Position numbers and translations under genes: made by a program
The notes under the pieces: generated by a model
The model's database searches: none
What the model was told of the DNA's origin: nothing
Seen by the model: the letters and a program-made list of their open reading frames with translations, nothing else
Shown: in pieces, positions 9,653 to 18,326 of the stretch
How the letters are laid out: each line of letters starts with the position of its first letter
Position numbering within the stretch: the stretch's first letter is position 1
Origin: Bacillus sp. AFS055030
GTDB lineage: Bacteria; Bacillota; Bacilli; Bacillales; Bacillaceae_G
DNA: 64,000 bases
Reading direction: 5' to 3'
NCBI RefSeq assembly: GCF_002574545.1
Contig: NZ_NUGT01000002.1
Coordinates: 1-64,000 of the forward strand

Positions 9653-10195
9653 TTATTTTTCCATTTTAAATTCGATACTGCACTCTTCTGTCTCACAAAA
9701 ATAAGACATCATTCTAATTTTTGAATTGTCATTTGATGATGAAACAATCCACTTCAACATATCTTCTTTCTTTGTTAGTTTACCTCTGAAGTCAAAAAAG
9801 AAACTAACTGTTTTATCATTTATTTCAATTGTTAAACTAACAAAATTTTCCTCATAAATATGTACCCAAGATTCTAGTTTTTCTAAAAAATTTTGAATCC
9901 ATACTGTCATCACTTCGTCTAAATTTTTAAGTGAACATGGTTCTCCTAAAATTTCATAATCTAGTACAATTGTACGAGGCTTCCAGTTATAAGTAATGAT
10001 AAATTCTGCAAACGCTGGAATTTGTAACGAACAAATTTTAGCTTCATTCAAAGAATCAGCAACAATTTTCGTAATCGTTTCTTCTAACTGGTCAGATTGA
10101 CCTGTGGCCATGTATCCTTTTATTAATTGAATTCGATTTAACCAATCATGACGTGAATGTCTTAATACCTCTAGAACGTCCCATTTCTCTTGCAT
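9653..10195 (-). CDS. spo0B: Sporulation phosphotransferase Spo0B
   Basis: Spo0B passes phosphate from Spo0F to Spo0A in the sporulation phosphorelay. The 180-residue protein begins with the helical hairpin that carries the phospho-accepting histidine H16 in RHSRHDWLNRIQLIKGYM. The C-terminal half is a degenerate kinase-like ATPase fold without nucleotide motifs. Start ATG is preceded by AGGAG. The sequence is weakly conserved outside the histidine helix, as is usual for Spo0B; position directly before obg confirms it. Confidence 0.93.
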   Translation of the reverse strand: MQEKWDVLEVLRHSRHDWLNRIQLIKGYMATGQSDQLEETITKIVADSLNEAKICSLQIPAFAEFIITYNWKPRTIVLDYEILGEPCSLKNLDEVMTVWIQNFLEKLESWVHIYEENFVSLTIEINDKTVSFFFDFRGKLTKKEDMLKWIVSSSNDNSKIRMMSYFCETEECSIEFKMEK

Positions 10196-10250
10196 TGTAT
10201 TCTCCTATAGGTTTACATTTTTGGTATTTATGAAGGTAATAAAATAGTTA

Positions 10251-10316
10251 GACTCGGCATTTTGATTGATCATTTTGTAAATCTCAAACTAGGTGTAGCT
10301 TGTAAAATGCCGAGTC
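10251..10316. other. Long-loop inverted repeat between rpmA and spo0B
   Basis: GACTCGGCATTTT (10251-10263) and its exact complement (10304-10316) form a 13-bp stem enclosing 40 bases. No T run follows on either strand. It lies in the spo0B 5' region, between the rpmA terminator and the spo0B start. Confidence 0.6.
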
Positions 10317-10407
10317 TTTGGAGCATATTGTTTGAGAGGTTACTATACCAACAATTTTTTATATGTTGATCAGCATTTATTATAAATAAAATGTCTTAAG
10401 TACAGAA

Positions 10408-10434
10408 AAACTCTAACCTAAAAGGTTAGAGTTT
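10408..10434 (-). terminator. rpmA terminator
   Basis: An 11-bp stem (AAACTCTAACC / GGTTAGAGTTT), 5-base loop and T-rich tail on the minus strand, just after the rpmA stop. Confidence 0.88.
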
Positions 10435-10447
10435 CTAAGTTAGTTTC

Positions 10448-10738
10448 TTAAGCTTCTTGAGCTACAGGGTATACACTTACTTGTTTGCGGTCACGGCCTA
10501 AACGTTCGAATTTAACTACGCCATCAACCTTCGCAAATAATGTGTCATCTCCACCACGACCAACGTTTACACCTGGATAGATCTTAGTGCCGCGTTGACG
10601 GTAAAGAATTGAACCACCAGTTACGAATTGTCCATCAGCACGTTTAGCGCCAAGACGTTTTGACATTGAGTCACGACCGTTTTTTGTAGAACCTACTCCC
10701 TTTTTAGAAGCAAATAACTGAAGATTTAATTTTAACAT
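10448..10738 (-). CDS. rpmA: 50S ribosomal protein L27 (bL27) with cleaved leader
   Basis: bL27 sits near the peptidyl-transferase centre. This 96-residue form has the Firmicutes-specific N-terminal extension [10 protein letters not shown] followed by [14 protein letters not shown], the mature start. The extension must be removed after the LQLFA motif by the protease Prp, encoded immediately upstream in the same operon. Start ATG has a GGAGGTG ribosome-binding site. Confidence 0.98.
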   Translation of the reverse strand: MLKLNLQLFASKKGVGSTKNGRDSMSKRLGAKRADGQFVTGGSILYRQRGTKIYPGVNVGRGGDDTLFAKVDGVVKFERLGRDRKQVSVYPVAQEA

Positions 10739-10754
10739 GGTTACACCTCCTGTT

Positions 10755-11090
10755 TTACTCGTTTATAGTGACATAGTCACCGTAACTTGCAGCGATAGTT
10801 TGTAAAGATACGATCATCGCTTCAAGGATAAGTTGCGCTTTTTGCATATTATCTTCATTTAAATTAATCGGTAATTGATACTTCAAGAAAGCTTTCTTTT
10901 CATCGATTACTGTATTTAATTCGGAATCTATACGGCAAATTGCTTCCAAAGCATTTACAGTTCCTATTGAAACTGCTGATATACCGGCACAAACAATGTC
11001 AGTACCAGCATCAGAAAAAAATGCATGTCCACTTATTTTAAAGGAACTTATACGTCCATCTTTTAAACGTTCAATTGTTATTTTAGTCAT
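10755..11090 (-). CDS. prp: Ribosomal-processing cysteine protease Prp (YsxB)
   Basis: Prp removes the N-terminal extension of ribosomal protein L27. The 111-residue protein has the catalytic pair at H22 (SGHAFF) and C34 (DIVCAGISA), the same spacing as in the characterised staphylococcal enzyme. It lies between rplU and rpmA, 16 bases before its substrate gene, which is the standard arrangement. Confidence 0.95.
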   Translation of the reverse strand: MTKITIERLKDGRISSFKISGHAFFSDAGTDIVCAGISAVSIGTVNALEAICRIDSELNTVIDEKKAFLKYQLPINLNEDNMQKAQLILEAMIVSLQTIAASYGDYVTINE

Positions 11091-11099
11091 TGCTTTAAA

Positions 11100-11408
11100 T
11101 TAAGCGTTGATTTTTTCGATAACAACTTTAGTGTAAGGTTGACGATGACCTTGCTTACGACGGTAGTTCTTTTTAGATTTGTATTTGAATACAAGAATCT
11201 TTTTAGCTTTACCGTTCTTTTCAACTTTTGCAGTTACAGTAGCTCCTTCAACAGTTGGGCTACCAACTTTGATGTTTTCGCCACCTACGAATAAAACTTT
11301 GTCGAATGTTACAGTTTCACCTGCGTTAGTATCAAGTTTTTCGATGTAGATTGCTTGACCTTCTTCAACTTTGATTTGTTTACCACCAGTTTCAATAATT
11401 GCGTACAT
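11100..11408 (-). CDS. rplU: 50S ribosomal protein L21 (bL21)
   Basis: A 23S rRNA-binding protein of 102 residues with the family N-terminus [18 protein letters not shown] and the basic C-terminus [22 protein letters not shown] follows GAGGAGG. It is the first gene of rplU-prp-rpmA and is preceded by the L21 leader RNA. Confidence 0.98.
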   Translation of the reverse strand: MYAIIETGGKQIKVEEGQAIYIEKLDTNAGETVTFDKVLFVGGENIKVGSPTVEGATVTAKVEKNGKAKKILVFKYKSKKNYRRKQGHRQPYTKVVIEKINA

Positions 11409-11517
11409 AATTGCACCTCCTCAATAGTCTAAGACTCGCCATAAATAGGCATGCTAAGAATAGCAATTTAATACCTACTATGTGCGGTTGTAGCACGGGT
11501 GCGCTACAAACAATAAC
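11409..11517 (-). ncRNA. L21 leader (autoregulatory ribosomal protein leader)
   Basis: The roughly 110-base 5' UTR of rplU begins with GTAGCGCACCCGTGCTAC, a strong hairpin. Further conserved-looking segments lead to the ribosome-binding site. Bacillota rplU operons normally carry such a leader, which is thought to bind L21 and reduce expression. Identification rests on position and visible hairpins, not on a covariance search. Confidence 0.7.
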
Positions 11518-11523
11518 ATTATG

Positions 11524-11552
11524 ATGTTAACACGACCCATGTCGAATGTCAA
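11524..11552 (-). promoter_or_regulatory. Sigma-A promoter of rplU-prp-rpmA
   Basis: TTGACA (11547-11552), 17-base spacer, TAACAT (11524-11529) on the minus strand. The -35 is a perfect match; transcription would start near 11517. Confidence 0.88.
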
Positions 11553-11560
11553 CAACTACT

Positions 11561-13024
11561 TCAGTTAATCATTGTTTCTAAATAGCTTGTTATTTCCTTC
11601 GTCGTACCAGTTCTAACAATATTATAAAATGGTGATTTTGAAGGTCTTATTTTTATACAAATTTTTATAAACATCGCTTTTTCTAATCTTTGTACATGTT
11701 TATTTTGATCTCCATTAAATGCTTTTGCAACATCTTCACTACATTCAATAAGTAAAGCCTCAATATCATTACTTGCAGAAAGTTCCCAAAGTGCTCTTTC
11801 AAGCTCAAAAACTGTCTGAACTGTGTTTTTTACAAGTCCACTACCATTACACTCGGGGCACTTTTGATGTGTTGCTTCGATATGTGAATGAGCTGTTCTT
11901 TTTCGTGTAAGTTCAAATAAACCAAGGTCTGAAAATCCAAAAAGCTTTGTATAAGCTCTGTCATTTTTAAATGTTTCCTTTAATAGATCTCCTATACTTT
12001 TTTGCTGTTCAATGGACTTCATATTTATGAAATCAATAATAATCATTCCTCCAATATCACGAAGTCTTAATTGGCGGACAATCTCAATTGCAGCTAATTG
12101 ATTTGTATGATAAACAGTTTCCTCACGGTTATTTTTCCCGCTAAATTTCCCTGTATTTACATCGATAACTGTCATAGCTTCAGTTTGCTCGATTAATAAA
12201 AATGAACCATTTTTTAACCATACAATTTGTTTAAAAGATTTCTCTATTTGTTCTTCAATTTTATACGCCACAAAGATATTTTCATTTCCTCTATAACTAG
12301 TTATTTGTAGATCTAAAGGCAAATAATTTTTATAAGCAGCTAAATCATCTATGATTAACTCACTAATTGTATCTTTAGGATGCAATTTAAAAAACTTAGT
12401 AAATAAGGAATTCGTTTCCCATACACAAGTAATCTTCTTTAAACTTTGGTTTTTTAATGACTCATAAAATGCTTGAAAGCCTTTTAACTCATTTAAAATC
12501 TCATCTGATTTTGCATTTTCACATGAAGATCTGAAGATTACCCCCTCATTACCATTAGTGTAATCTCGACCTAATGAGTATAATTTATTTCGTTTTGATT
12601 CTCTTTTTATTTTATTTGATACTGCAACTTGTTTTGTAAGAGGAAAATAGACTACATAATCACCTGAGAACTCAAGATTATTTGTTAACTTTGGACCTTT
12701 CTCATCAAAAGCATCCTTTATGACTTGAACCAAAATATATTGTCCTTTTTGGAACTTTTTTCTTATTAATTCCTCTTGATTCATTTCAGATTCTTTACCC
12801 TCGATTGTATCTTCCAATCTCATGAAGCCATTTTTAGTTAAACCAATATTTACAAAAATCGCATTCAATTTAGGCATCACTTCTTGGATTTGTCCGACAT
12901 ATATATTTCCCACATATGTATTTTTGTCTGCCGAAGAAAACCATTCAACTAGCTGGTCATTTTCGATTACAGCAATTCTTTTCTCTGAATGTTTGACATT
13001 CATAATAACTTTCTTCAAATTCAT
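11561..13024 (-). CDS. rng: Ribonuclease G/E family endoribonuclease
   Basis: An endonuclease cutting single-stranded RNA, used in rRNA maturation and mRNA decay. The 487 residues show the S1-like N-terminal domain (YVGNIYVGQIQEVMPKLNAIFVNIG), the DNase I-like catalytic segment with the metal-binding DVNTGKF motif followed by IGGMIIIDFINM, and the CPECNGSG zinc-link motif near residue 385. The start could be ATG at 13022-13024 or at 13001-13003; neither has an ideal ribosome-binding site. B. subtilis lacks this gene, but other Bacillaceae carry it next to rplU. Confidence 0.93.
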   Translation of the reverse strand: MNLKKVIMNVKHSEKRIAVIENDQLVEWFSSADKNTYVGNIYVGQIQEVMPKLNAIFVNIGLTKNGFMRLEDTIEGKESEMNQEELIRKKFQKGQYILVQVIKDAFDEKGPKLTNNLEFSGDYVVYFPLTKQVAVSNKIKRESKRNKLYSLGRDYTNGNEGVIFRSSCENAKSDEILNELKGFQAFYESLKNQSLKKITCVWETNSLFTKFFKLHPKDTISELIIDDLAAYKNYLPLDLQITSYRGNENIFVAYKIEEQIEKSFKQIVWLKNGSFLLIEQTEAMTVIDVNTGKFSGKNNREETVYHTNQLAAIEIVRQLRLRDIGGMIIIDFINMKSIEQQKSIGDLLKETFKNDRAYTKLFGFSDLGLFELTRKRTAHSHIEATHQKCPECNGSGLVKNTVQTVFELERALWELSASNDIEALLIECSEDVAKAFNGDQNKHVQRLEKAMFIKICIKIRPSKSPFYNIVRTGTTKEITSYLETMIN

Positions 13025-13244
13025 CTTCCTAACTATGTATAGTACCTATCATTTTATTCATTTAAATAGAAAAAAGCTAGTTATCATAATCTAATTAGTT
13101 AGTCTACTCACATGAATAGTAAAATTTGAATATTATATTTAGATTTCTATTCTATTCTTCTTTAAAGAAACGTTACTCCCCCTATTTTCTTTTCGTGTAT
13201 CACCCTTTCTTTTACTGAATCCTGATTGAGATTGGAGCGATTAA

Positions 13245-13811
13245 ATGGATATCATTCTATCAATTCTTATTCCAAGCGTCCCCGAAAGAATGGGATATTT
13301 AAATAAAATTATGAATGAATTAGATAAACAAAGTAAGCCATATCCTGTTGAAATATTAGTCCTTTTGGAAAATAAAAAAAGAAGCATCGGTGAAAAAAGG
13401 AATGTACTCATTGAACAAGCAAAAGGAGATTATGTAGTATTTATAGATGATGACGATCGAATAGAACCAAATTACATCGAATTATTGTGCAAAACAATCA
13501 ATGAAACGCCTAATGTTGACTGTATTGTATTTGACGTTTTAGTAAATTTTAATAACCAATACTCCAAAGTTTGTAAATATGGGAAAGAGTTTGCACATGG
13601 GGAAGATGAAAATTATTACTATCGAAAACCAAATCATTTAATGTGCTATTCAAAAAAGATTGCCTTGGCACATAAATTTCTCAATATCAGTTTTGGAGAA
13701 GACGATGAATGGGGCAGACGAGTTTCAAACGATATAAAAATTCAAAAGAGAATCCCTTCTATATTGTATTACTATGACTATATCCCAAAAGACTCATCGT
13801 GGTATGTATAG
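13245..13811 (+). CDS. Short family 2 glycosyltransferase, orphan
   Basis: A 188-residue cytoplasmic GT-A fold protein. The N-terminus LSILIPSVPERMGYLNKIMNEL is the nucleotide-sugar strand, the acidic DDDD at 68-71 is the metal/nucleotide motif, and GEDDEW at 151-156 is a likely catalytic acidic motif. There is no membrane segment and no second domain, so it is shorter than most GT2 enzymes. It stands alone, divergent from rng, with GGAG 6 bases before ATG and a terminator 6 bases after the stop. Nothing nearby suggests the acceptor. It interrupts the rng-spoIVF neighbourhood and may be acquired. Confidence 0.75.
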   Translation: MDIILSILIPSVPERMGYLNKIMNELDKQSKPYPVEILVLLENKKRSIGEKRNVLIEQAKGDYVVFIDDDDRIEPNYIELLCKTINETPNVDCIVFDVLVNFNNQYSKVCKYGKEFAHGEDENYYYRKPNHLMCYSKKIALAHKFLNISFGEDDEWGRRVSNDIKIQKRIPSILYYYDYIPKDSSWYV

Positions 13812-13817
13812 AAATTA

Positions 13818-13849
13818 AAAAATGGTCCCCCACTTGAGACCATTTTTTA
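13818..13849 (+). terminator. Glycosyltransferase terminator
   Basis: AAAAATGGTC, a 10-base loop, then GACCATTTTTT, right after the glycosyltransferase stop. Confidence 0.85.
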
Positions 13850-13920
13850 ATGCTGGTGAAAAAAGAATTTGTCAATTGAAATATTGGAATATCTAATCAT
13901 TGAAAATAAGATGTGTCTCA

Positions 13921-14046
13921 GATTTCCACTACAGGTTGCTCGCTTTCCATGGGGCGAGATTCTTTGCCTCCTCGGCGTTGCCTTGCTGGGTCTCAGCCTT
14001 CCCGCATCTCCCATAGGAGCCCGGCACCCTTTCGTTCCAATCATTT
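13921..14046. repeat. GC-rich Bacillaceae intergenic repeat, degenerate copy
   Basis: About 125 bases of much higher GC content than the flanks, running from GATTTCCACTACAGG to GTTCCAATCATTTT. Internal segments TGCTCGCTTTCC, GCCTCCTCGGCG, GGGTCTCAGCC and CATAGGAGCCCGG match a repeat I recognise from intergenic regions of many Bacillus and related genomes, where the canonical form has GCTCGCTTTCCGCGGG and GGGGTCTCAGCC segments. It has no convincing coding capacity. Identification is from memory; the function of the repeat is not known to me. Confidence 0.65.
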
Positions 14047-14337
14047 TCTTTATGAAAAATAATAATCTTAAAAACAACAGAATAGTCAATTAAAGAATGA
14101 ATTACCATTATTCATTAATATCAAAATGAAACTAATGATGATACTTACACATCTTTAAAATATTGATTGTAAAAAAGAAGATATTTTTATTTTTGACAGT
14201 TAGTTAAAACATTTATATTCCAACAAATAGCACTGGTTTATCAATAAGATGATAAAAATAATAAAAATACTATTTTTCCTTTAAATTCATATAGTGTTCC
14301 AATTTTTCGATATTGATAACAATTTATTTCAACACTC
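14047..14337 (+). other. Gene-free AT-rich stretch with possible small RNA promoter
   Basis: No reading frame with a ribosome-binding site is visible. On the plus strand TTGACA (14193-14198) and TATATT (14214-14219) are 15 bases apart, a little short for sigma-A, and an intrinsic terminator follows at 14340. Together they could define an RNA of about 150 bases. This is weak evidence. Confidence 0.25.
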
Positions 14338-14339
14338 TG

Positions 14340-14373
14340 AAAAGATGGTCTCAACTAAAGACCATCTTTTTTT
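14340..14373 (+). terminator. Terminator with no assigned upstream gene
   Basis: AAAAGATGGTCT, short loop, AGACCATCTTTTTTT; the T run favours the plus strand. No plus-strand gene ends nearby. It may also help end spoIVFB transcripts on the minus strand, where only four T follow. Confidence 0.7.
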
Positions 14374-14474
14374 GTATAAAATTTTAACTCTAACAATTAA
14401 AGCTAATTGTTATTTGACTAACTCATTTAATTATTAATCCACCTTGAGTTTATAGAAAAAATTTAACATAAAAT

Positions 14475-15335
14475 CTAACTAATTAGTTCTTCAAGCGAAT
14501 AAGTTGCTTTCTTCTCAGTAAAGTAAGCATGTAATAATTCATTTTCATCTAACATTTGTTGATTTTTTTTATCAAGAGAAAAGACAACGTTGTATTTGTA
14601 TCCTTTTTGAAAGTTAGAAAAAACTTGAAATAATTTTGTTTCTTTATTCAAGGAAATTGATTTGATTTTCTGAATATATTGTTTGTCTCCATAAAAACGT
14701 TCCATTAAAAATCGGATAACAACGAAATGCCTATTTTTCCATTCTCCCCATAATGAAACGACTAAAAATAATAAACAAACCCAAATTGTAATATTCATAG
14801 GCTGAATGATGATCGTAAGTATAGAGGATAATGCTAAAAATCCAAATGATGTGTACAAGCTATATATATGAGCCCTAACGAACGGAAAAATCAAAGAAAA
14901 TAACTGATAGATAAATTTGCCACCGTCTAGAGGCCAAATTGGTAATAAGTTAAAACAAAGAATACTAATATTGTAATTGATAAAAAGCGTATAAAGGTTT
15001 TCAGGCATTAAATTCATTTTAAATAGGAAGTTAGCAATTAGATATAAAGTTAAATGTTGAATAGGACCAGAGATTGTCACAATAAACTCCTCATAAATTG
15101 GACGATTTCCATGTTCATCAAGATCTACAACTCCCCCAAACGGAAGTAGCGTAATTTTATTGATTCTCCAATTAAATGAAGTAGCTGCAATGGCGTGACC
15201 TAATTCGTGGCAGAAAATAATAATGGATACAAATAGTACCGACCAAAAATTAGCTGTCAAAATACCAATACAAGCAATTAATAAATAGAGTGGATGAACA
15301 GATATTTTGGAAGGAAGACTTAACCATTTATTCAA
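14475..15335 (-). CDS. spoIVFB: Intramembrane metalloprotease SpoIVFB
   Basis: SpoIVFB is a site-2 protease in the outer forespore membrane that cleaves pro-sigma-K in the mother cell. The zinc motif HELGH occupies residues 43-47 and the third ligand D137 lies in LPIWPLDGGK, exactly the family positions. Several membrane segments span residues 15-210, followed by a cytoplasmic CBS-like C-terminal region (about 225-286). It overlaps spoIVFA by 8 bases, so the two are translationally coupled. Confidence 0.96.
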   Translation of the reverse strand: MNKWLSLPSKISVHPLYLLIACIGILTANFWSVLFVSIIIFCHELGHAIAATSFNWRINKITLLPFGGVVDLDEHGNRPIYEEFIVTISGPIQHLTLYLIANFLFKMNLMPENLYTLFINYNISILCFNLLPIWPLDGGKFIYQLFSLIFPFVRAHIYSLYTSFGFLALSSILTIIIQPMNITIWVCLLFLVVSLWGEWKNRHFVVIRFLMERFYGDKQYIQKIKSISLNKETKLFQVFSNFQKGYKYNVVFSLDKKNQQMLDENELLHAYFTEKKATYSLEELIS

Positions 15336-16098
15336 ATGAGATCACCTGTTTCGGATCAATAAATTTTTCCCCCATTTTTATTGCAAAATAATAAGTACCA
15401 AGATTCCCATCATCACTAGGTGATACTGTTCCGATCACCTTTTTACTATCCACTTCGTCATAAACTTTTACATTAGTTGTTCCTAATTTTCCGTACCAAG
15501 ATTCTGAACCATCAGCGTGTTGAATAATAACCGTATTTCCTAAATCATCTTTCTTTCCTACAAAAAGTACACGTCCTTTTTTGATTGACTCTACTTTTTG
15601 ATTAGCTTCAGTTTGGATCAATATCCCTTGACCGTCCGTTTTAAAACTTTGAAGTACTTTACCGCTAGCAGGAACAGCATAAATATCATTTCCAACATTC
15701 TCTTTTTGATCGTTTAATTGCGGTAAAAAAGCAAGAGGGCTTCCAAACCGATCTTCATACCATTTCTGTAATGAAGCAAATTGAAATTCATTTTCATAAA
15801 CTAGTGATAGTCCATGCCGAACTTGAGTTGCAATAGGTGAGTTACTTTTTAAGATGATAGCCAAAGCTAGTACAATAATCGCGCATAATAAACTTCTAAA
15901 TATAAAGTTAGAGTTATTCATCATTTTATTACCTTGCTCTTCAACCAAGTCATCATAAGTATAAGTGTATCCGCCCTCAGTATTTTGCACTTCTTTTACC
16001 GGAAATTTGCTCATTAATTGATTCGGATTACCCCATTTTTCTTCTTGTTCACGCCGTTTAGCGATTCGCTTTCTTATTTCATCTACGCGCTTACTCAA
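15328..16098 (-). CDS. spoIVFA: SpoIVFA, inhibitor and anchor of SpoIVFB
   Basis: SpoIVFA holds SpoIVFB inactive until a forespore signal arrives. The 256-residue protein has a charged cytoplasmic N-terminus (VDEIRKRIAKRREQEEKWGNPNQ), one membrane segment (about 67-85) and a C-terminal LytM/M23-like domain (about 150-250) without the full zinc-ligand set. The start is TTG, chosen because GGAGAGG lies just upstream. It is first in the spoIVFA-FB operon behind a sigma-E-like promoter. Confidence 0.94.
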   Translation of the reverse strand: MSKRVDEIRKRIAKRREQEEKWGNPNQLMSKFPVKEVQNTEGGYTYTYDDLVEEQGNKMMNNSNFIFRSLLCAIIVLALAIILKSNSPIATQVRHGLSLVYENEFQFASLQKWYEDRFGSPLAFLPQLNDQKENVGNDIYAVPASGKVLQSFKTDGQGILIQTEANQKVESIKKGRVLFVGKKDDLGNTVIIQHADGSESWYGKLGTTNVKVYDEVDSKKVIGTVSPSDDGNLGTYYFAIKMGEKFIDPKQVISFE

Positions 16099-16131
16099 AG
16101 TGTCACCTCTCCTCGCAAACTAGTTAATTAA

Positions 16132-16160
16132 TTTATATGATTCGGTAGGACAACTTATGA
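16132..16160 (-). promoter_or_regulatory. Candidate sigma-E promoter of spoIVFA-FB
   Basis: On the minus strand TCATAAG (16154-16160), 14-base spacer, CATATAAA (16132-16139). This fits the sigma-E consensus, and the B. subtilis operon is sigma-E dependent. Confidence 0.6.
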
Positions 16161-16245
16161 GTAGATAATTTTAAAAGTGGACAAAGCTATTAAGCTGGAT
16201 TATGGAATTGATGAAAGAGGACATTTGAAAAATTCGGCAAAGAAA

Positions 16246-16272
16246 AAACACTTCGTTTTTTACGAAGTGTTA
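16246..16272 (-). terminator. minD terminator
   Basis: AACACTTCG, loop, CGAAGTGTT followed by TTTTTTC on the minus strand; it overlaps the minD stop codon. Confidence 0.85.
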
Positions 16273-17064
16273 TCGGATACCAAATAATTTTTTCACTTTA
16301 AAGAAAATACTCTTTTCAGTTTCTAATGATTGTAGTGGTACAGATTCTCCTAGCACTCTTCTTGCAATATTTCTATATGCAATAGAAGCTTTGGAATTTG
16401 GATTCATCGCTACAGGTTCACCACTATTAGTTGCCTTAATAACGTTTTCATCATCTTGGACAATTCCAATTAAATCTACAGCTAACATCGACGTAATTTC
16501 ATCTACATCTAAGCTGTCTCTATTTTCCATCATATGACCTCTAATACGATTGATTACTAGTTTAGGAGGTTCAATATCCTCTTGATCTAATAATCCAATA
16601 ATTCGATCTGCATCACGAATTGAAGAAACTTCAGGAGTTGTGACAACGATCGCTTTATCTGCACCTGCTACTGCATTTTTATATCCTTGCTCAATACCAG
16701 CAGGGCAGTCTATTAATATATAATCATAGTCTTTTTTTAATTCATCTACAAGCTCTCTCATTTGTTCAGGAGAAACAGCAGTTTTATCGCTTGTTTGTGC
16801 AGCAGGTAATAAATATAAGCATTCAAATCGCTTATCCTTTATTAGTGCCTGGTGCGTTTTACAGCGACCTTCAACAACGTCCACTAAATCATAGACGATG
16901 CGATTTTCCAATCCCATGACAACGTCTAAGTTACGTAGGCCGATATCAGTGTCAATTAAACACACTTTTTTTCCAAACATCGCTAATGCTGTTCCTAAAT
17001 TTGCTGATGTAGTTGTTTTACCAACTCCACCTTTACCAGATGTAATTACTATAGCCTCTCCCAC
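16270..17064 (-). CDS. minD: Septum-site ATPase MinD
   Basis: A membrane-binding ParA-type ATPase that positions MinC to block division at the poles. The 264 residues contain the deviant Walker A (SGKGGVGKTT at 9-18), Walker B (DYILIDCPAG) and a C-terminal amphipathic membrane-targeting helix (SIFFKVKKLFGIR). The start is GTG; AAGGGG lies 12 bases upstream, inside the end of minC. It is the last gene of the mreBCD-minCD cluster. Confidence 0.97.
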   Translation of the reverse strand: MGEAIVITSGKGGVGKTTTSANLGTALAMFGKKVCLIDTDIGLRNLDVVMGLENRIVYDLVDVVEGRCKTHQALIKDKRFECLYLLPAAQTSDKTAVSPEQMRELVDELKKDYDYILIDCPAGIEQGYKNAVAGADKAIVVTTPEVSSIRDADRIIGLLDQEDIEPPKLVINRIRGHMMENRDSLDVDEITSMLAVDLIGIVQDDENVIKATNSGEPVAMNPNSKASIAYRNIARRVLGESVPLQSLETEKSIFFKVKKLFGIR

Positions 17065-17066
17065 AG

Positions 17067-17750
17067 TTACATCATGCCCCTTTCTAACCTTGTCAAACTA
17101 GGTCTAAGATGAGTCAGAAATTGTATGCGATCGACAATGATTTGGCTGTCTTCGTTTATATACGCGCATTCCATCTCATTGCCTTCATCACCATAATGAT
17201 CCGGTGCTCTGTTCATTATGCTGCAAATTCTCAACTGCATTGGTCTCATTATCGATGCCGCAATAACTGCCTCCTTATTACCATTAAAACCGGCATGAGC
17301 AGTACCTCTTAGTGCACCCATAATAAAGATATTTCCACCCGCAATAACAGTTCCACCTGGGTTAACATCACCGATTAACAGTAAATCACCTTTCACTTGG
17401 AGAATCTGACCGGATCTTACCATTCTACAAATAGGTACAATTTCCTCCCTTTTCATCCATTCAATAGCATCTTGCTTGGAAATCACATTACTTTCGATTG
17501 CTTCAACCACAAGATTATTCTTTTTACGAACAATTGAACGAATAATTTCATCTTGTTCAGGAGTTAAAAAACGATTTCCTATTTTTAATCGAACTGCAAG
17601 TAAGGGACGATCATTGCTCTCAAACAAGTGGGTAGACAGTCTTTCTTCAATTTCATCTACTAGAATTTGAAAAGAACATGTATCATCGAGGTGCAGTGTT
17701 AGACCATCTTTCGTTCCTTTTATTGTAACATATTGTTGCCTCTGTTCCAT
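17067..17750 (-). CDS. minC: Septum-site inhibitor MinC
   Basis: MinC inhibits FtsZ polymerisation and is recruited by MinD. The 227-residue protein has an N-terminal FtsZ-interacting domain (1-105) and the C-terminal right-handed beta-helix with glycine turns ([23 protein letters not shown]) that binds MinD. It ends 2 bases before the minD GTG. Confidence 0.96.
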   Translation of the reverse strand: MEQRQQYVTIKGTKDGLTLHLDDTCSFQILVDEIEERLSTHLFESNDRPLLAVRLKIGNRFLTPEQDEIIRSIVRKKNNLVVEAIESNVISKQDAIEWMKREEIVPICRMVRSGQILQVKGDLLLIGDVNPGGTVIAGGNIFIMGALRGTAHAGFNGNKEAVIAASIMRPMQLRICSIMNRAPDHYGDEGNEMECAYINEDSQIIVDRIQFLTHLRPSLTRLERGMM

Positions 17751-17800
17751 GATAAGTGTTCACCCCGATTGTATAATTCGACATGCACCCGAAAAATCCT

Positions 17801-18319
17801 TTATTTTTCCTCATTATTTTCACGAATCGTTCTTAATAATGATGAGAAAGGATATGCAAAAATTAAGATAAATAGTGCATTCAGTAATAGTGTCGGAAAT
17901 AATCGATGATTCAAAAAGTATGTATTATTCATATTAGTATATCCGAATAACGCATTTAAGCCGTATACTAAATATTCTAAAGCTGCTGTCCATATTAAAA
18001 CAAGAATACTTCGAACGAATAAATTCGCGTAAAGTATTTTAATTGCTTGACTTATTAAAAAGACAAATAACGGAAATGCAGCTAAATAGATACCTATAAT
18101 CTCTGTATAAACAATATCATAAATGAGCCCAAAAATAACACTATAAATAAGCGCCCTCTTCGGATTGTAATATAGTGTAATAAATAATAAGCCAAAAAAT
18201 AAAAAATGTGGAACAACTATCGCATTATGTCCTAGAATGTTTGGCGATACAGTTGATACATAAATATTTTCTAAAATAAACAGAATTGTTAAAAGGAGAG
18301 GTAAACCATACTTACTCAT
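17801..18319 (-). CDS. mreD: Rod-shape protein MreD
   Basis: An integral membrane component of the elongasome. The 172 residues are almost wholly hydrophobic with five or six predicted membrane segments and short charged ends (MSKYG and RTIRENNEEK). Sequence conservation in MreD is low; the call rests on length, hydropathy and position 7 bases after mreC. Confidence 0.93.
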   Translation of the reverse strand: MSKYGLPLLLTILFILENIYVSTVSPNILGHNAIVVPHFLFFGLLFITLYYNPKRALIYSVIFGLIYDIVYTEIIGIYLAAFPLFVFLISQAIKILYANLFVRSILVLIWTAALEYLVYGLNALFGYTNMNNTYFLNHRLFPTLLLNALFILIFAYPFSSLLRTIRENNEEK

Positions 18320-18326
18320 TTACAAA

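Noticed and set aside
13847-14093. Coding frames over the GC-rich repeat, both strands
   Set aside because: Open only because GC-rich DNA has few stops; they coincide with the intergenic repeat and have no convincing ribosome-binding site.
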